Shown: piece after piece, positions 29,649 through 37,610 of the stretch
Layout: the number at the start of each line of letters is the position of its first letter
How positions within the stretch are numbered: position 1 is the stretch's first letter
Assembly (NCBI RefSeq): GCF_009720775.1
Contig: NZ_WNKW01000001.1
Coordinates: forward strand, 744,001 to 808,000
Direction of reading: 5' to 3'
Length of the DNA: 64,000 bases
From: Pseudoduganella danionis
Lineage (GTDB): Bacteria > Pseudomonadota > Gammaproteobacteria > Burkholderiales > Burkholderiaceae_D
The notes under the pieces: model-generated
The model's database searches: none
What the model was told of the DNA's origin: nothing
What the model saw: only the letters and a program-made list of their open reading frames with translations
Made by a program: the position numbers and the translations under genes

Positions 29649-29681
29649 AAAAAAAGGAACTACGATCACTCGTAACTCCTT
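29649..29681 (-). terminator. Terminator of tRNA-Lys
   Basis: On the minus strand a 12-bp stem (29670-29681 with 29654-29665, including two G-U pairs in RNA) with a 4-nt loop leads into a U tract (plus-strand A run, 29649-29653), 22 bp after the tRNA 3' end. Confidence 0.75.
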
Positions 29682-29702
29682 GATTTACTGCAGCAAATTC
29701 GG

Positions 29703-29778
29703 TGGTAGGCCGTGCGGGATTCGAACCTGCGACCAACGGATTAAAAGTCCGCTGCTCTACCAGCTGAGCTAACGACCC
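29703..29778 (-). tRNA. tRNA-Lys (anticodon TTT)
   Basis: 76 nt with CCA encoded. Reading the minus strand: acceptor GGGTCGT pairing with ACGGCCT, D arm AGCTCAGCTGGTAGAGC, anticodon arm with loop CTTTTAA (anticodon TTT), and T arm with GTTCGAATC. All four arms close with the usual identities for bacterial tRNA-Lys. Confidence 0.97.
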
Positions 29779-29846
29779 CCGAAAGAGGCATTATTATATA
29801 CAGGCTTGTGCAAACTGCAAAGCTCTTTTTTGAATAGCGACATTTT

Positions 29847-31679
29847 TTAGTTGGGGCTGGCGGGCATGCCGAGTGCGGCCGTCACTTTCAGCACCTCGTC
29901 GGCGCTGGTCACGCCTTCGAGTATTTTGTGTGCGCCGGCGATGCGCAGCGGTAGCATGCCATCGGCCAGACTCTGGCTGCGCAGCGCTTCGAGCTTGCTA
30001 TCGGCCCGCACCAGCTGGCTGAAGCCCGGCGTGACCTGGAGCAGCTCATACAGTCCGGTACGGCCGCGGTAGCCTGTCTGGCGGCATTCGGGGCAGCCCA
30101 CGGGGCGATATACGGTGGCTGGTTGGGGGATGTCCCAGCCGCCGGCCAGACTGTCCCAGATTTCAGCGCTGATGCTGCCGTCCGGCTGTTTGCAGTCGTT
30201 GCACAGCGTGCGCACGAGGCGCTGGGCCATGATGCCGATCAGCGTGGCTTCCAGCAGATAGTAGGGCACGCCCAGTTCCAGCAGGCGCATCACGGCGGAA
30301 GGCGCGTCGTTGGTGTGCAGCGTGGATAGTACGAGGTGGCCCGTCAGGGCGGCCTGTATGGCCATTTCGGCCGTGGCCAGATCGCGGATCTCGCCCACCA
30401 TGATGATGTCGGGGTCTTGCCGCATCAGGGCGCGCACGCCGTCGGCAAACGACAGCTCGATGCCGGGCTGCACCTGCATCTGGTTGAACGCCGGTTCCAC
30501 CATCTCGATCGGGTCTTCTACCGTGCAGACATTCACTTCCGGTGTGGCCAGCGCCTTGAGCGTGGTGTACAGCGTAGTCGTCTTGCCCGAGCCGGTAGGG
30601 CCGGTGACGAGGATGATGCCGTGCGGGCGCTGGGTCAGCTGGTCCCAGCGCTGCGCTTCGGCGGGCGGGAAGCCCAGTTCCGGCAGGGTCTTGACCACGA
30701 CTTCGGGATCGAAAATCCGCATCACCAGTTTTTCGCCGAAGGCCGTGGGCAGGGTGGACAGGCGCAGTTCGATTTCCTGCCCGCCCGCCGTGCGGGTCTT
30801 GATGCGGCCATCCTGCGGACGGCGTTTTTCGATCACGTCCATGCGGCCCAGCAGCTTGATGCGCGCCGTCATGGCGATCATCACCACGGCCGGCACCTGA
30901 TACACCTGATGCAGCACGCCATCGATACGGAAGCGGATGGCGGCCAGTTCGCGCTTGGGTTCCAGATGGATGTCGGAAGCGCGCTGTTCGAAGGCGTACT
31001 GCCACAGCCAGTCGACGATGTTGATCACATGCTGGTCATTCGCATCGACCTGCTTGTTGCTCTTGCCCATTTCGACCAGCTGTTCGAAATTATTGCGCAA
31101 GGCCAGGTCATTGCCCGTGTGCTTGTTGGCCTTCTTGATGGACTTGGCCAGACTGAAGAACTGGGTAATGTACTGGGCGATATCGAGCGGGTTGGCGATC
31201 ACGCGGCGGATGGCGCGGCGCGAAATCTTGCCGATTTCATGTTCCCATTCCGTCACGTAGGGGTCGGCCGTGGCCACTACCAGCGTGTCGGCGCTGATTT
31301 CCAGCGGCAAGATGTTGAAGCGCGCCGCATAGCTGGCCGACATCACATCGGCCACACGCGTAAAGTCGACCTTGAGCGGATCGATGCGCGTAAAACCCAG
31401 TCCGCAGCGGGCGGCCAGCCATTCGCACAGCAGGTCTAGCGTGAGCAGTTTATGGGGCGGGCGGGCCGACAATATCTTGCTGTGGGCAATCGCGCACAGC
31501 GGGTGCATGCTGCCGACGGCGTTTTTCAGGATGCCCTGGCTGTGGGCATACATTTCCTTGAAGTCGGTCTTGCGTATCATGCCATCGGCCAGCAGCCAGC
31601 CATATAGTTGCTGCAGGTCGAGTGGCGCAGCCGGCGGCAGCGGCGCAGTAGCTGAAGTAGTAGCAGGAGTGACAGACAT
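29847..31679 (-). CDS. GspE/PulE-family secretion ATPase
   Basis: 610 residues. N-terminal T2SSE_N/MshEN-like region (about 20-180), then the AAA-type motor: Walker A GPTGSGKTT (360-368), Asp box with VEDPIE (387-392), Walker B DPDIIMVGEIRD (422-433) and His box TGHLVLSTLHTN (446-457). A C-terminal four-cysteine zinc site is complete (Cys493, Cys496, Cys529, Cys532). Such ATPases power type II secretion or type IV/MSHA pilus assembly. No other secretion or pilus gene is nearby, so the partner machine is elsewhere. Upstream on the same strand, 22 bp away, is a spermidine-synthase-like gene. Confidence 0.88.
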   Translation of the reverse strand: MSVTPATTSATAPLPPAAPLDLQQLYGWLLADGMIRKTDFKEMYAHSQGILKNAVGSMHPLCAIAHSKILSARPPHKLLTLDLLCEWLAARCGLGFTRIDPLKVDFTRVADVMSASYAARFNILPLEISADTLVVATADPYVTEWEHEIGKISRRAIRRVIANPLDIAQYITQFFSLAKSIKKANKHTGNDLALRNNFEQLVEMGKSNKQVDANDQHVINIVDWLWQYAFEQRASDIHLEPKRELAAIRFRIDGVLHQVYQVPAVVMIAMTARIKLLGRMDVIEKRRPQDGRIKTRTAGGQEIELRLSTLPTAFGEKLVMRIFDPEVVVKTLPELGFPPAEAQRWDQLTQRPHGIILVTGPTGSGKTTTLYTTLKALATPEVNVCTVEDPIEMVEPAFNQMQVQPGIELSFADGVRALMRQDPDIIMVGEIRDLATAEMAIQAALTGHLVLSTLHTNDAPSAVMRLLELGVPYYLLEATLIGIMAQRLVRTLCNDCKQPDGSISAEIWDSLAGGWDIPQPATVYRPVGCPECRQTGYRGRTGLYELLQVTPGFSQLVRADSKLEALRSQSLADGMLPLRIAGAHKILEGVTSADEVLKVTAALGMPASPN

Positions 31680-31701
31680 CGGGCGCCGCTTTCAAAAGGA
31701 G

Positions 31702-32508
31702 TTAGGTCGCTGCCAGACCTTTTACCCAGCTCTTGGCCGGTAGTTTGGTGGCTGCCACGATTTCGACAGCCCGCAGTTTCAAAGCTTCCAGATCGATGTT
31801 GCGCTGGCGCTTGAAGGCGATGGCAATCACGTTACCATCATGCACGGGTGGCAGGCAAATCACTTGTGCAAAGGTGAACTTGATGGCTTTGGTATTGCGC
31901 GCATAGCTGGGGTGGTCGCCAAACAGGTTGACGGTCATGATGCCGTCGTCGTTCAGGCAGCTCGCGCAGGCCTGATAGAACTCGGCCGTGTCCAGCACGG
32001 GGCCGCGCGCAGTGGCGTCGTACAGGTCGACCTGCAGGGCATCGAGCGTGCCGGCGTTGGCCGGGTCGTTGACATAGTCGAGCGCATCCATTTCCAGCAC
32101 TTGCAGGCGCGCATCATTGGGCGGCAGCTTGAACATGGATGCGCAGATATTGATGACTGCGGGATTCAGTTCAACCGCCGTCACCGTGGCGTCGGGGAAG
32201 GTGGTGTAGCAAAACTTGGTCAGGGTGGCCGTGCCCAGACCCAGTTGGGCGATATGGCGCGGCTGGGGCTGCCATAGCATCCAGGCCATCATCTGCTGGG
32301 CATATTCGAGTTCCGGCCAGTTGGGCTTGCGGATGCGCATGGCGCCCTGCACCCATTCCGTACCGAAGTGCAGATAACGTACGCCCTCCTGTTCCGACAG
32401 GGTCACGGGCGCATACTTGGGCTTGCGCGCAGGACGGGAGGATTCTTCTTTTTCGATGGATTTACGTTTGATCAGCATGGGACGGGTGGCGACAGAGTGA
32501 ACTGGCAT
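31702..32508 (-). CDS. Spermidine-synthase-like methyltransferase-fold protein
   Basis: 268 residues (a start at the tenth downstream codon, MLIKRKSIEK, is also possible). SAM-type Rossmann fold: QLGLGTATLTKFCYTTFPDATVTAVELNPAVI (motif I and acidic end), EMDALDYV, then QVDLYDATARGPVLDTAEFYQACASCL. The pattern matches the spermine/spermidine synthase superfamily, but the polyamine-binding signature is not clear, so aminopropyl transfer is not asserted. It is probably co-transcribed with the downstream GspE-type ATPase; the functional link is unclear. Confidence 0.75.
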   Translation of the reverse strand: MPVHSVATRPMLIKRKSIEKEESSRPARKPKYAPVTLSEQEGVRYLHFGTEWVQGAMRIRKPNWPELEYAQQMMAWMLWQPQPRHIAQLGLGTATLTKFCYTTFPDATVTAVELNPAVINICASMFKLPPNDARLQVLEMDALDYVNDPANAGTLDALQVDLYDATARGPVLDTAEFYQACASCLNDDGIMTVNLFGDHPSYARNTKAIKFTFAQVICLPPVHDGNVIAIAFKRQRNIDLEALKLRAVEIVAATKLPAKSWVKGLAAT

Positions 32509-32540
32509 TATCCCGCGATGCTTTAGATCAAGGCAAGCCT

Positions 32541-32575
32541 GAAAACGGCACTGCCGGCGCAGAGGCCGGCAGTGC
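32541..32575 (-). terminator. Terminator of the glycine-zipper gene
   Basis: Perfect 11-bp stem GCACTGCCGGC/GCCGGCAGTGC (32548-32558 and 32565-32575) with a 6-nt loop; on the minus strand it is followed by CGTTTT. It lies 20 bp past the stop codon. Confidence 0.65.
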
Positions 32576-32594
32576 AGGGTATAGCGCGCTGAAA

Positions 32595-33113
32595 TTAACG
32601 CTGGACAGGTTCCACTACCACGCGCAGACGCACGCGCTCGCCCGGATCATAGGACATGACGGTGGTGTAGTTGCGGCCACGGTAATCGTAGGTCACTTCA
32701 TAGCCGGCCGTACGCGATTCCCAGTGGTCCACGGTACGGCACTGTTTTACCTGCTGTTCCTGTACGCCGCCGCTGCTAGGGGTGTTGGCATTGTCGACGC
32801 GGTCACCGACCAAGGCGCCGGCAATGGCGCCCGCTGCCGTGGCCACCGAGCGACCGGAGCCGCCGCCAACCTGATTACCGGCCAGACCGCCGATCAGACC
32901 ACCGACGATGGCGCCGCCCACGCCGCGCTGGGGCGCTGGCTGCTGGACTTGCACGTATTCCGTGCGGCACTCCTGACGTGGATGGTTGACTTGTTCAACC
33001 TGCGGGGTCACCCGAACCACACGGCCGAAATCTTCAAAATCGGCTGCTTGAGCGGCAAAAGGCAGGGCGCCTACGCACAGGACGGATGCGATCAGTTTGG
33101 CTTGCAAGTTCAT
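32595..33113 (-). CDS. Exported glycine-zipper 2TM domain protein
   Basis: 172 residues from the ATG of MNLQAKLIASVLCVGALPFAAQA, preceded by GAGGT. A signal peptide (1-23) is followed by a GGAIVGGLIGGLAGNQVGGG glycine-zipper hairpin (about 68-95) and a soluble C-terminal domain ending RVRLRVVVEPVQR. Proteins of this class sit at the outer membrane or periplasm and are often stress-related (family knowledge). The longer in-frame upstream reading is non-genic. Four cysteines lie in two pairs around residues 48 and 125. Confidence 0.8.
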   Translation of the reverse strand: MNLQAKLIASVLCVGALPFAAQAADFEDFGRVVRVTPQVEQVNHPRQECRTEYVQVQQPAPQRGVGGAIVGGLIGGLAGNQVGGGSGRSVATAAGAIAGALVGDRVDNANTPSSGGVQEQQVKQCRTVDHWESRTAGYEVTYDYRGRNYTTVMSYDPGERVRLRVVVEPVQR

Positions 33114-33527
33114 TTGGTAACCTCGTTTCAATTTGGATGTCTTATCAGGGATTCTGATATTGCATGAAGAGTATGGTACCCCCCGTACACGGCGACAACT
33201 AGTGCTGATTAAGTATCTATGGCAACAAATTGTAACATCGCCCCCGTTTGCCCGCCGCCACGCTGCCATAGGGGAAGTGTGCCGAATTGGTCCACAATCT
33301 CGGCCAAAATGTTCTGTTTTTAACAAATATTGCGTGTGAAACCACAATCAAGTTGATCTGAAAGGAACAACACGTTACCCTAATACGCGTAGGGAATTCG
33401 TGAAACATAGGATACCGCCGCGGTGAGACGCCGATCCGTACACCGCGTAAAGTGCACAGGTGCTCAAATTATCTACTCATTAATTCACAAGCTAGGCACT
33501 CCCGACAAAAAAGTGGACACACCTTAC
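33114..33527. other. Intergenic region between the glycine-zipper and barstar-like genes
   Basis: 414 bp separating two divergent genes. It must hold both promoters. I see only weak candidates, for example TTGATC at about 33353 with a 17-bp spacer to TACCCT, and no strong palindrome, tRNA or short gene with a ribosome-binding site. Confidence 0.4.
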
Positions 33528-33950
33528 ATGCCAGCTCAAGCCGAAGGACCCGAGAGTTTGCTGATGAGCGTGCCAGCCAATCTGGTGCAATCGATACGCG
33601 CATTCCGCGTCAACGAATTGCAGGAAGAGGCGGCCCGGCTGGAGCAGCATTTTCTCTATGCCCACTGCATCGCCGGCCTGACCAAGCAGCAGGTGCTGGG
33701 TATTATTTCCGAGTCATTCCGCTTTCCTAAAGGCGTGGGCAAGAATTTTGATGGTTTGCGGACAACTTTAACGGAAACCATGGCCGCCGCCGGCCACCAG
33801 AACGGTTTCCTCGTGGTGCTAGAGCAATTGCCGAATACTCAGAAATTCGACAAGGAAGCACGTGAAACCCTGCTCGACGTGTTCCGCGACGCGGCCGACT
33901 ACTGGGCCGAGAAAAAAGTGCCATTCCGGGTGTTCTACTCGTTCGAATAG
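33528..33950 (+). CDS. Barstar-like protein
   Basis: 140 residues from MPAQAEGPES; a later start at MSVPANLV cannot be excluded and the longer in-frame extension is unlikely. The core matches the barstar (RNase inhibitor) fold: AHCIAGLTKQQVLGIISESFRFPKGVGKNFDGLRTTLTET, where the GKNFDGL segment is the barstar hallmark, followed by LVVLEQLPNTQKFDKEARETLLDVFRDAADYWAEKKVPFRVFY. Classic barstar neutralises barnase, but no RNase gene is adjacent, so this is a solitary member of unknown target. It is followed by purN on the same strand after 78 bp. Confidence 0.8.
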   Translation: MPAQAEGPESLLMSVPANLVQSIRAFRVNELQEEAARLEQHFLYAHCIAGLTKQQVLGIISESFRFPKGVGKNFDGLRTTLTETMAAAGHQNGFLVVLEQLPNTQKFDKEARETLLDVFRDAADYWAEKKVPFRVFYSFE

Positions 33951-34028
33951 GCCCATAACTCCCTGTAAAACGGCGCGCCGGCCGCGCCGGGTAGTCCCGA
34001 CCGCCTGAACAAGGTACAATGGCGGGCT

Positions 34029-34640
34029 ATGAAAAATATCGTCATCCTGATTTCCGGTCGCGGCAGCAATATGGAAGCCGTGGTACGCGCCTGCCAGGAG
34101 CAGCGCTGGCCCGCCCGTATCGCTGCAGTGATCAGCAACCGTGCCGATGCCTCCGGGCTGGGTTTTGCGGCGGCGCAGGGAATCCCGACGGCTGTGGTCG
34201 CCAATAAAGACTATGCCAGTCGCGCCGAGTTCGACGCGGCCCTGCAGACTGTGATCGATGGCTATGCGCCCGATCTGGTGGTGCTGGCCGGCTTCATGCG
34301 GATACTCACGCCCCCGTTCGTGGAACATTACGCGGGGCGCATGCTCAATATCCACCCTTCGCTGCTGCCGCTGTTCCCCGGTCTCGATACCCACGGGCAG
34401 GCATTGCGGGCCGGGGTGGCCGAGCATGGTGCGACTGTGCACTTTGTTACCGCCGAACTCGATCATGGCCCGATGGTGGCGCAAGCTGCCGTGCCGGTCA
34501 TGCCCGACGATACCGTAGACACCCTGTCCGCCCGGGTGCTCAAGCAGGAACATGTCATTTATCCGCAGGCAGTACGCTGGTTTGTCGAAGACCGGCTAAC
34601 GATAGTGCAGGGCGCGGTCCAGGTCGACCACAGTAAGTAA
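34029..34640 (+). CDS. purN: Phosphoribosylglycinamide formyltransferase
   Basis: 203 residues, standard PurN length. It transfers the formyl group of 10-formyl-THF to GAR in purine synthesis (cytosol). Seen directly: phosphate-binding GRGSN at 10-14, AGFMRIL, and the catalytic triad Asn107, His109 (MLNIHPSLLP) and Asp145 (ELDHGP). The start MKNIVILISG is the family start. It stands 19 bp before the RNA methyltransferase gene and may be co-transcribed with it. Confidence 0.96.
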   Translation: MKNIVILISGRGSNMEAVVRACQEQRWPARIAAVISNRADASGLGFAAAQGIPTAVVANKDYASRAEFDAALQTVIDGYAPDLVVLAGFMRILTPPFVEHYAGRMLNIHPSLLPLFPGLDTHGQALRAGVAEHGATVHFVTAELDHGPMVAQAAVPVMPDDTVDTLSARVLKQEHVIYPQAVRWFVEDRLTIVQGAVQVDHSK

Positions 34641-34659
34641 AAACTAAACAAGGAACTCC

Positions 34660-35961
34660 ATGAGATTGCCACCAGCGATACTCGCCAACGCCGAAGAAGT
34701 GTTGCGCGAGATTTTGCGCTTTTCCGCGCCAGCCGACACCACCCTGTCGCGTTACTTCAAAGATCACCCCCGTCTGGGCGGCCGCGAGCGCGGCGCCATA
34801 GCCGAGTGTATTTACAACGTGCTGCGTAACAAGTCCTTCTACACCGATTTTTCCGAAGCGGGTGGCGGCGCCACCATGCGCCGTCTGACCCTGCTGGGCA
34901 TGAGCGATGCCGTGGGCGTGGAATCGCTGGGCGGTCTGACGGAAGAGGAAGTGGCATGGGTCGAGCGCATCATGCAGATCGATCGCAAGCTGATGCACAA
35001 GTCTAGCCGTTCGAATATGCCGAAGTGGTTGTTCGACAAGCTGGTCGAGCAGATGGGCGAAGAAGAAACCCTGCTGCTGGCCGACGGCATGAACAAGCCG
35101 GCGCCACTCGATCTGCGCGTGAATGCGCTCAAGGATAACCGCGAGGACGTGGCGGCCAAGCTGCTGGAAGCGCCTATCCGCAGCACGCCGACGCCGTACG
35201 CGCCGCTGGGTCTGCGCGTGCTGCAGAAGCCTGCACTGCAAAACCTGCCGCTGTTCAAGGAAGGCCACATCGAAGTGCAGGACGAGGGTAGCCAGATTCT
35301 GTCGGCCATCGTCGGCGCCAAGCGTGGCGAAATGGTGGTGGACTTCTGCGCGGGTGCCGGCGGCAAGACGCTGGCACTCGGTGCCACCATGCGCAACACG
35401 GGCCGTCTGTATGCGTTCGACGTGTCGGAAAAGCGTCTGTCCAAGCTGAAACCACGTCTGGCCCGTAGTGGTCTATCCAACGTACATCCGGTGCTGATCG
35501 CGCACGAGCGCGATGCCAAGATCAAGCGTCTGGCCGGCAAAATCGACCGCGTACTGGTTGATGCGCCTTGCTCGGGACTGGGTACCTTGCGCCGCAATCC
35601 GGACGTGAAATGGCGCCAGCAACCGGGCGCCATCGCCGAACTGCAGCAGAAGCAGGCCGCCATTCTCGATGGCGCGGCCCGTCTGCTGAAAGGCGGCGGC
35701 CGTCTGGTGTATGCCACCTGCAGCTTCCTCGACGACGAGAACGACTTCATCGCCCAACAGTTCATCGAAACCCACCCGGATTTCGAACTGGTGCCTATGA
35801 GTAAAGTGCTGGCCGAACAGAAGATCGCGCTGGAAATGGGCGACTATCTGAAACTGCTGCCGCACAAGCATGAAACGGACGGCTTCTTCGCGGCCGTGTT
35901 CGAGCGCAAGCCGATGGCGAAAAAAGCCGCCAAGGAAGAAGCGCAGGATAGCGACGAGTAA
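34660..35961 (+). CDS. RsmB/NOP family RNA m5C methyltransferase
   Basis: 433 residues. The Rossmann SAM domain includes motif I DFCAGAGGKT (228-237), motif IV DAPCSGLGTLRRNPD with Cys304, and motif VI YATCSF with catalytic Cys354: the two cysteines used by RNA 5-methylcytosine transferases. The N-terminal ~145 residues are helical and NusB-like, as in RsmB, which modifies 16S rRNA, but the protein could be a paralogue, so no symbol is given. AAGGA precedes the start. The Lys/Glu-rich C-terminus (AKKAAKEEAQDSDE) is unremarkable. A strong terminator follows. Confidence 0.88.
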   Translation: MRLPPAILANAEEVLREILRFSAPADTTLSRYFKDHPRLGGRERGAIAECIYNVLRNKSFYTDFSEAGGGATMRRLTLLGMSDAVGVESLGGLTEEEVAWVERIMQIDRKLMHKSSRSNMPKWLFDKLVEQMGEEETLLLADGMNKPAPLDLRVNALKDNREDVAAKLLEAPIRSTPTPYAPLGLRVLQKPALQNLPLFKEGHIEVQDEGSQILSAIVGAKRGEMVVDFCAGAGGKTLALGATMRNTGRLYAFDVSEKRLSKLKPRLARSGLSNVHPVLIAHERDAKIKRLAGKIDRVLVDAPCSGLGTLRRNPDVKWRQQPGAIAELQQKQAAILDGAARLLKGGGRLVYATCSFLDDENDFIAQQFIETHPDFELVPMSKVLAEQKIALEMGDYLKLLPHKHETDGFFAAVFERKPMAKKAAKEEAQDSDE

Positions 35962-36040
35962 TTCGCCGCATGGGCGGTATAGCCGGTTCAGGACGGCTTA
36001 AGCGGGGTCGCTCATACTGAGCGTCCGCACTACTGATCTG

Positions 36041-36066
36041 AAAAGGCCGGGTAACCGGCCTTTTTT
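36041..36066 (+). terminator. Terminator after the RNA methyltransferase gene
   Basis: AAAGGCCGG (36042-36050), GTAA loop, CCGGCCTTT (36055-36063), then a T tract to 36066. Confidence 0.88.
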
Positions 36067-36100
36067 ACGTTAATCTAGCAATGTTTTTAACTCGCTCTGC

Positions 36101-37450
36101 ATGAAGATGACCCCACAACAGCCGCTGCTGAACCTGATCGATGACCTGACGGGCGACCTGCAAGACCCTAGCCTGCTGTGGCAACTGGGTGCCGTGCTGT
36201 TGTCCGTGCTGCTGGGCTTCGGGCTGGCACGTTTGTTCCGGCGCCGCTTTGGCCGTGCGGATGGCCATAATGCCGTGATCGAGTGGGGCGTGGAAAGCTT
36301 CGGCCGCGTGCTGGCGCCGCTGGCTGTGGTGGGCTGGCTGTGGCTGGCGCGGCTGCTGTTCGTGAAATACCACCAGCATGTGAACCTGCTCAAGATTGCC
36401 CTGCCTATTTTCGGTTCGCTGGCGGTGATCCGCTTCACCTTCTATCTGCTGCGGCGCGTGTTTGCCCGCGAGGGGCAGGTCAGCGCCACCATGCTGGCTT
36501 TCGAAAAAGTGTTCCAGTTGCTGGTGTGGCTGGCCTTCGTGCTGTATATCACCGGCCTGTGGGTGGAGGTGTTCGATTACATGGACAACACCATTCTGCC
36601 GCTGGGGAAATACAAAGTGTCGATCGCCGACATCCTGCAGGCCACCGTGTCGGTGGTGGTGCTGCTGATACTGGCCCTGTGGGCGGGCGCAGCGCTGGAA
36701 GAGCAGTTGATGAAAGTGCAGGGCATGCACACCAATCTGCGCGTGGTGGTGGCCCGTACTGCGCGCGCGCTGCTGATATTGGTGGCCGTGCTGGTCAGCC
36801 TGACACTGGTGGGGATAGATCTGACGGTGCTGTCCGTATTCGGCGGCGCGCTGGGCGTGGGGCTGGGGCTGGGCTTGCAGAAGATCGCCAGCAATTACGT
36901 ATCCGGCTTCGTGATTCTGCTCGATCGCAGCCTGACCATAGGCGACATGATTACGGTCGATAAATACAGTGGCCGCGTGACCCAGATTAACACGCGCTAC
37001 ACCGTGCTGCAGGGGCTGGACGGGGTGGAATCCATCGTGCCGAACGAAATGCTGGTGTCGGGGGCTGTGCAGAACTCCTCGCTGTCGAACAGCCAGCTAT
37101 GGCTGTCTACCAAAGTCTCCGTCGCCTACGATACCGACGTCGATCAGGTGCTGCGCCTGCTGGAAGAGGCTGCGCTGTCGGTAGAGCGTGTGCTGAAGGA
37201 AGAAAAACTGCCGTCGGCCCAGTTGCTCAGTTTTGGCGCTGACGGACTGGATCTGCAACTGGGTTTCTGGATCAACGATCCGCAAAACGGCCGCGGTGGC
37301 GTGATCTCGGACGTGAACCGCGCGGTCTGGCGTGCACTCAAGGAACACAATATTTCTGTTCCTTTCCCGCAACGGGAGATGCGCATACTGGGCCCGGCCC
37401 TGCCGCCCTTCGTCCCTGCTGAAACCCCCTCTGTTCCTAAACAGAATTGA
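36101..37450 (+). CDS. MscS-family mechanosensitive channel
   Basis: 449 residues. About six hydrophobic segments precede the pore helix GGALGVGLGLGLQKIASNYVSGFVILLDRSLTIGDMI (about 247-285), the diagnostic Ala/Gly-rich MscS TM3 and start of the beta domain. The C-terminal alpha/beta domain is normal. The channel relieves hypo-osmotic pressure across the inner membrane. The extra N-terminal helices make it longer than E. coli MscS (286), as in YbdG/YnaI-like relatives. No good Shine-Dalgarno precedes the ATG, which lies only 35 bp after a terminator. Confidence 0.9.
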   Translation: MKMTPQQPLLNLIDDLTGDLQDPSLLWQLGAVLLSVLLGFGLARLFRRRFGRADGHNAVIEWGVESFGRVLAPLAVVGWLWLARLLFVKYHQHVNLLKIALPIFGSLAVIRFTFYLLRRVFAREGQVSATMLAFEKVFQLLVWLAFVLYITGLWVEVFDYMDNTILPLGKYKVSIADILQATVSVVVLLILALWAGAALEEQLMKVQGMHTNLRVVVARTARALLILVAVLVSLTLVGIDLTVLSVFGGALGVGLGLGLQKIASNYVSGFVILLDRSLTIGDMITVDKYSGRVTQINTRYTVLQGLDGVESIVPNEMLVSGAVQNSSLSNSQLWLSTKVSVAYDTDVDQVLRLLEEAALSVERVLKEEKLPSAQLLSFGADGLDLQLGFWINDPQNGRGGVISDVNRAVWRALKEHNISVPFPQREMRILGPALPPFVPAETPSVPKQN

Positions 37451-37463
37451 TGTGGATCTGATG

Positions 37464-37485
37464 ACGCAAGGAAAAAACCTTGCGT
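37464..37485. terminator. Hairpin after mscS-type gene
   Basis: ACGCAAGG-AAAAAA-CCTTGCGT, a perfect 8-bp stem 14 bp after the stop. No T tract follows, so terminator function is uncertain. A 10-bp palindrome ATAGGCCTAT near 37534 may belong to the desaturase promoter. Confidence 0.35.
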
Positions 37486-37610
37486 AAGTCAGCCATAATT
37501 CAGCGTACAATATTCGCCAAAAAGGACCAATATAGGCCTATGTATGCCTGTTAAATGCGCAAAATTGGCGTAACTGCCAGCTTGCGCAACACGCCCACCT
37601 TGGAGTAGTA

